Assembly: GCF_000346465.2 (NCBI RefSeq)
Contig: NC_034013.1
Span: 11,579,373-11,643,372, forward strand
DNA from: Prunus persica
Lineage: Eukaryota > Streptophyta > Magnoliopsida > Rosales > Rosaceae
DNA: 64,000 nt
Reading direction: 5' to 3'
The notes beneath the pieces were generated by a model. That model made no database searches, was not told the DNA's origin, and was given only the letters and a program-made list of their open reading frames with translations. The position numbers and the translations under genes are program-made. Below, piece after piece: positions 58,793-64,000 of this stretch. How positions within the stretch are numbered: position 1 is the first letter of the stretch; each line of letters opens with the position of its first letter.

Positions 58793-59836
58793 TTACATGG
58801 GAAATTGATTTTGAAAGCAAACAAAAGGTCTGTAGCTTAAATCATGGTATATAAGCAGATCTTTGTATAGTCTTCCATGTTCTTTCCTAGTATTCCTACT
58901 ACACAATTGCCTTAAGAATCTACAAGTTCCAGTCTGCCATGAAATTAATTTACTTCCATTAGAATCTACAAGTTCAAAAAAACTGACGACCGACAAATGA
59001 TTAATCTCTCCGCCAAGATCACTGTGGCGAGAAAGTTTGGAACTTGGTAAGAAGAAACTTGAACTAGGCCCAACTCCCAAAAGAGGACCCCCAAGCTTGC
59101 CTGGATCAATCTTAGCCAACTTGGGCCCACCAGAGTTATAGTCCAGCTCATTGTCAGATGAGACAGCAAAGGTAGGGCCTACTCTTCCAACCCTGATGTC
59201 GCACAAAAAATCCAGCCAGAATCGTTTTCCCTGACTTTGATCTTTGCCTCATGCAAGTACCGGAAGCATTCAGTCTTCCGATCGATTTGAAGAATTCCGC
59301 CACACGCCTCTCCCACTTGTGAAAAGAATTTCAGAGTCCACCAATTTAGGGGCAGTCCAGAAACAGCCACCCACCCCCCATAACTAACCACCTTCGCATC
59401 GCAGAATTTGCGACCTCAATAAGACCACCGTTCAACCAATTGCTCACCCTTAACGTTCTACCCCGTCGGCGGCCCGCCCCGTATCGGACCCGCACCTCTT
59501 CCCATTAAAATTATAAAAAGTTCCCAGACTATCCTCCATAGTCCTCCATCCAATTGCATTATCGCCTTGAGGGATCACCAGGGATCTCACAACACCACGA
59601 GTGCATTTAGATAAAAGCAAAAACCAACCCTTACTGTTACGGTGTCTTTCTACCCAAAATTGGAACGAAACTCCCTTGAACTGCCTGAAAAACTGGGCCT
59701 CGCTACCCTTGAAAGCATCGCGCAGTTGGTTTCGAAGCCACACCACACAATCCACCTCAAGGGAAATTTGAAAAGACTTGCCTCTACTCTTTTCAGTAAT
59801 GAGGATAGCTCCCCCTTGAGAGAGATTGTCAGTCAC
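58793..59836 (-). pseudogene. degenerate LINE-type ORF1 / DUF4283-like sequence
   Basis: Minus-strand blocks: from 59836, ILITEKSRGKSFQISLEVDC, WVERHRNSKGWFLLLSKCTR and SLVIPQGDNAIGWRTMEDSL. Then, after a frame change, from 59391 GGWVAVSGLPLNWWTLKFFS, EACGGILQIDRKTE and HEAKIKVRENDSGW. A Gly/Pro/Ser-rich stretch follows (GPKLAKIDPGKLGGP). The second block has the pattern of DUF4283 proteins found next to plant LINE reverse transcriptases. Frameshifts and stops separate the parts, and no reverse transcriptase was seen. Confidence 0.6.
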
Positions 59837-59879
59837 TTAGACTCAATCCGGAATACCCTAGGCTGATTCATCTTCAGTT

Positions 59880-60426
59880 CCCATTAGGCGTGAGGAACCA
59901 AGGACAAAGCAGTGAGATTGGAAGGTATGTTATTTATTGATCAAAGAATAATCAGATGGTAATTTCAATAGAAGAAAACAGAAAATCAAACCCAGGAAAT
60001 ATATTACCAATAGCTAGAAGAAAAAACATACACCTTTGTAATTATGATTTAATGGCTTTAGAAATCTAAAAAATGCAACAATTCACAGTCACATCTACCA
60101 CACACAACCAGAGCACTAATGCAAGATGAAAAAAGCTCAGCTTTCATAAAGTCGACCATCAGATCAGGGCTGATATAAATGGCTGCTAGGCCAGTTGTGG
60201 ATCAGGTACCTTTTTTGAAGTCAGGACTTCACATTGTTCACAACCTGAAAGAACCATATGTTCCTTTCTAAAATATCTCATATTTTCGAGGCAGACTGTG
60301 CATTTAAAGCTAATTGGCTCCAAACAGGCAGACTGTACTACATATTCAAGAACACCCCAGTTTACCTTGCCTGCTAAGTTATTCTCAGAGATTATTACAA
60401 ATATATAGAATACCTTTCCCTATATA
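59880..60426. other. 3' UTR / flank of ABCC gene
   Basis: No gene seen. The part nearest 60426 should be the 3' UTR of the minus-strand transporter. Confidence 0.5.
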
Positions 60427-63400
60427 TCAATCGTCAGAGGGGATGCTAGCATTGGCAGCTCGAGACCAGTATTCCTTAACAAGCTGCCCAAATAGTGAGC
60501 CCTCATTATTCATCAGCTTCATTGGCTCATCATACTCTACTAATTTCCCTGTCCAACATATTTGTCAAATTAGCTACAAAACCAAATAAATGAAACAACA
60601 CAATTCTTGGTACAAGAGCTTTTGGATATAATACAATGCTTACCATCACTAATAGCAAGCACCTTAGTGCAGTCCATCACAGTTGGTATCCTATGGGCCA
60701 CTGTTATTACAGTGCAGTCTGCAAATTCTGTTCTTATAGTCTTCTGGAGAACAGAATCTGTTGCATTGTCCATTGATGCAGTAGCTTCATCGAGCACTAG
60801 TATCCGGCTCCTCTTCAACAAAGCGCGTCCCAAACAAAATAGTTGCCGCTGTCCCATGCTCCAGTTTGTTCCATCTTGTACAACTGCAGTGCAGGTTTTT
60901 AGTTATTGTTTCACGGACTTTGGAAAACACTCCCAAGGTAAACAGTTTCTTACCTAAAGAATCAAGGCCCTCTTCTTTTTCTTCAATAGCCTCTCGCAGC
61001 TGACATTTCTCAAGAACCTTTGACACATTGGTTGGAGGACAAGTTTAAGTTAGTAAAAGAAAGTAATAGAGTATGAACATGTTTACCTCTTGGCTTGTTC
61101 TGTTGAAAATTTTCTTGATAAAAGATTACTGTTGACACATCTTTTATTTTAGATGGTTGTTTTGAACAGCTGATCAGTATGTGTAAAACTTTACCTCCCA
61201 TATTTCCTGATCAGTGTGCTCTGATAAGGGGTCTAGATTGAATCTCACAGATCCACTGAATAGTGTTGGATCTTGTGGGATGATCCCGAGACGTGATCTT
61301 AAATCATGAAGTCCAATTTTACAAATGTCATAGTCATCTACAATGACCCTTCCCTCTGTAGGTTCTACCAGACGAAACAAAACGCTGATAAGAGTTGTCT
61401 TTCCACTTCCAGTCCGGCCAACAATACCAATTTTGTACCCTCCTTCAATTATGCAATTTATCCCGCGAAGAACTAGTGGTGCATTTGGCCTATATCTTAC
61501 CTGCACAAGTTCATTCAATGTCATACACAAGTACCTTTTTTTTAAGTGTTACACTCTTTAGTATATCTTTGTCAACCAACCTGTAAGTCATGTATTTCCA
61601 CTTTCCCAACAGTTGGCCAATTGTAGGCAGGCCGGTTTTCTTCTATTACTTCTGGAGCCTCACTGGGGATATGCATGTATTGCTCTACCCTTTCTACAGA
61701 AATCATTGCATTTTCTAGCATGCATTGAAATTGGACAGAAATGACTAGGAATACATTTAATGAGAGACCATATGACAGTGCCATCCCAATAAAACCTGTC
61801 AAAAGTTTAATTAAAATGTTAGACAATTAATCACATGGATGATGAAAAACTGTGATGGTGTTGAGTTATGGGGAGAAATTGAATGGTGGAATCTAACCAG
61901 AGGAAGAAGCGTCAAACTGAATCAAAGTGATGGCAAGTGCTGAGGCTGAGAGAACAATAGCACATAGCCATTCAAGACGTTCGATCAACCACTCACTTGC
62001 TGAAAATCTATTGAAGTCAGCACTAGCATTTGCATCAATGAAGTCCAAGTATTTTGAGAAGAATCGATCCTGCTCTCCGAAAGCTCTGATTGTCAAGGCT
62101 CCAGCAATAGATTCGGCAAGGTAGCTTGCAAGTGCAGACTTGGTCGTGCCATTCATTCGCATTAACTCTTTCGCAGAAGCAAAGTAGTATTTCTGTTTGT
62201 AGAAAAGGCAGAAAGTGCGAGGAAATCATTCAAGTGAGACACGATTGGCCAAGGTATTTCAATGCATACATGTGCTGTGGTGATCAAGTTGTTTCAATCT
62301 CAACCCATGATTATATATGCTAAACAAGAAGGTTGGTTTAAGTGTCATACCTGAAGTAGTACAGTAACATAAATTGTGGGAATGATCAGAAACACAATTG
62401 GCCAAGTAACAGAAACCAGTACGACAAATATGCTGTATGTGATCATAGTTCCCCCAACATAAATTCCTAACTTGAATGCTACTTCAAGGTCGACAATATT
62501 CATATCAGTAGATACCTACACAGATTAGACAGTGCAGATGTAAGTTCCATTAGGTTACTGCAAAGTAGACCATTTAAGGTTTTTTCTTTCGAAATTATCA
62601 AGTCTTACCCGGCTAAGTATCCTTCCCACGGGTGTTGAGTCATAAAACAGCATTGGTGCTCGGAAAAGAGAGTTCAGTAGTGTATCAAAGATGGATTTGG
62701 ATGCCCCGCATCCTAACTCGACTATAAAGAAGAATCGAAGAACCAAGGAGAATGACATTATACACGTGATCCAAGAATAAACAGCAAAGAGCTTGACTCT
62801 GGATAACACTTGAAGCTTGGAAGCCAACCAGTAAGATTGAACTAATTGCCCCACTATGAATATCAAATGAAAAAAGCTGGTCAAGGAGAAGTACAAAAAT
62901 CCCGTGCTATGCTTCAAATACTGAATGTATGGCTTCAAACCAGTGTCTCCTGTTTCTCTCTCTTCTTGCTTGATCAGTTGATCTCCTGAAGATTCGGTTT
63001 GTTGTACCTCAGTTTTAACCTTCTCAATCTCCTGTGTGGATGAATTCTGTTTTCTGGTGGGTTCTTTTTGCTTCCCACAACCAGCAGTGTCATTGTGTGC
63101 ATTGACAAGGTCTTGGAACTCTTGAGAAGAAGCCAGCAACTCTTTATAAGGAGCTGCTCTTAAAATTTTCCCTGAAGACATCATCTGTGGAGAAAAAAAA
63201 AAACTTATTACTTGAAATATTTCCTTAATTATGAGATTTAGCCTGCAGATCATTGAATTGACTTAGAAAACTGATATCACTAAGGGCTAGTTTGAGCTTT
63301 CTGTCACTTTTTTAACTGTGCTTTGAAAATAATTAGTTGTAAAGTAAAAGAGCTCTATGTTTGGTAAACAATATTTTTATAGTGTTGTTAGTACAAAAAG

Positions 63401-63970
63401 TAGTGTCAAAACCGTTTGGTAAATTTTAATCGAAAACAACTTTTATAACTGTGAATAATGACTAAAGTAGACATGATGTTGAAAGTGTTATGAGCTAATG
63501 ATGTGGTGGTAGTGGTGGTGGTGGAGGTGGTGACAGAGGAGGATGTGGTGGTGGTGGCGGCGGCAGTGGCGGTCGGTGGTGTCATTTTTTAAAATTAATA
63601 ATGCTATTTTGGTATTTTTTTAAAAAATTAATTAAATGCTCATATCTGCTTCTTTTGAAAACAGCTTTGAAAAGCAACTCATAGCATGCTTTTAAAAGCT
63701 ACTGTCAAAAGGCCACTGCTTTTAAAATAATTGGGATATTTTATTTTTATTAAATACCTTAAACTGTTAAAAGTGAAGCAACTTTTTGGCCAAAAAAAAA
63801 AAAAAAGCAATCCCAAAAGGGTCCTAAAACTAAAAGGGATTACAACTAATCTATCATTACTAGTAGCAGTGAGTGTAAATTACCAAAATTTCATTAAAAG
63901 CTGGAAGGAAGTCTACTTGGTGTGTTACAAGCAAAACTGTCTTCTCTGACAGAGCTCCCATGACATATTC
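60427..63970 (-). CDS. ABC transporter C family (MRP type), 3' half; 5' half off window
   Basis: Nine minus-strand exons: 63970-63884, 63184-62609, 62515-62351, 62192-61898, 61795-61581, 61500-61195, 61017-60954, 60883-60644 and 60548-60427. Phases close to a C-terminal 689 residues ending IPSDD. First comes the end of nucleotide-binding domain 1 ([14 protein letters not shown], with H-loop His). A charged linker follows, then transmembrane domain 2 ([36 protein letters not shown]). Nucleotide-binding domain 2 has Walker [11 protein letters not shown]-loop [11 protein letters not shown], signature WSMGQRQL, Walker [13 protein letters not shown] and H-loop VAHRIPT. These proteins export glutathione and glucuronide conjugates across vacuolar or plasma membranes. 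It looks closest to the ABCC8/10 group. The 5' end is beyond 64000, so completeness cannot be judged. Confidence 0.93.
63282..63830. repeat. MITE-like insert with GGT-repeat in ABCC intron
   Basis: It begins AAGGGCTAGTTTGAGCTTTC and ends in AAAAGCAATCCCAAAAGGG, with hAT-MITE-like phrases (AAAAGCAACTCATAGCATGC, AAAAGCTACTGTCAAAAGGC). It contains a GGTGGT/GGCGGC trinucleotide run at about 63502-63575. It lies in the intron between the first two visible exons. No target duplication could be established. Confidence 0.5.
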
Positions 63971-64000
63971 CTGCAGAACTTTCATATTAGCTCTCACTGG

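Noticed and set aside
60644..60883. Non-canonical ABC signature WSMGQ instead of LSGGQ as an anomaly
   Set aside because: This variant is usual in the second nucleotide-binding domain of plant ABCC proteins.

Overview
This window is nuclear DNA from a dicot plant. Genes are split by GT-AG introns, the intergenic DNA is AT-rich and full of microsatellites, and plant-specific families are present (MIR319, invertase/PME inhibitor, DUF1191, LRB-type BTB, S-domain receptor kinases). The repeats (a Cassandra TRIM, Tourist-like MITEs, tRNA-like SINEs) and the general feel of the genes suggest a woody rosid, perhaps Rosaceae. That placement is an inference I could not test.

Layout, left to right. 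0-11 kb is gene-poor. It holds a Cassandra TRIM whose LTRs carry a 5S-rRNA-like segment (1-545), a PIF/Harbinger-type element carrying only a decayed Myb/SANT-like gene (6610-8496), and two diverged copies of one TIR element lying in opposite orientation (3612-4540 and 9991-11006). 11.3-19.2 kb is a compact gene cluster: a coiled-coil protein like Arabidopsis At5g41620, a MULE carrying a short signal-peptide-like ORF, a small glyoxalase-fold protein, and a convergent 7-exon C45-type Ntn hydrolase. 19.2-29.9 kb is mostly intergenic but contains a clear MIR319 hairpin on the minus strand (21.8-22.0 kb) plus SINEs and a foldback MITE. 29.9-33.4 kb is a complete six-exon LRB/POB1-type BTB-BACK gene. 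33.9-35.8 kb is a Tourist-like element swollen with AT microsatellite and holding a nested MITE. 37.2-41.0 kb has an intronless DUF1191 membrane protein and an intronless 6-phosphogluconate dehydrogenase.

42-54 kb is a decayed, duplicated block. It has exons of an unrecognised coiled-coil protein, two or three S-domain receptor-kinase remnants, a spatacsin-like gene fragment, two copies of a TE with CCTAGGCGG-rich ends, and arrays of an 18-bp palindrome (TATAGCCGNNCGGCTATA). The same palindrome recurs at 41.5 and 58.3 kb. 54-60 kb has a Harbinger MITE, a T-rich minisatellite, an intronless invertase/PME inhibitor gene, a Tourist MITE and a degenerate LINE-type ORF. The right end (60.4-64 kb) is the 3' half of an ABCC (MRP-type) transporter gene that runs off the window.

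The intact genes are unrelated single-copy housekeeping or regulatory genes and do not form a pathway. From memory, the order At5g41620-like, At5g41650-like, 6PGDH (At5g41670-like) matches Arabidopsis chromosome 5, which suggests old collinearity. Exon coordinates were derived by hand from splice sites and reading phase. Nearly all give consistent phases, but ends may be off by a base.
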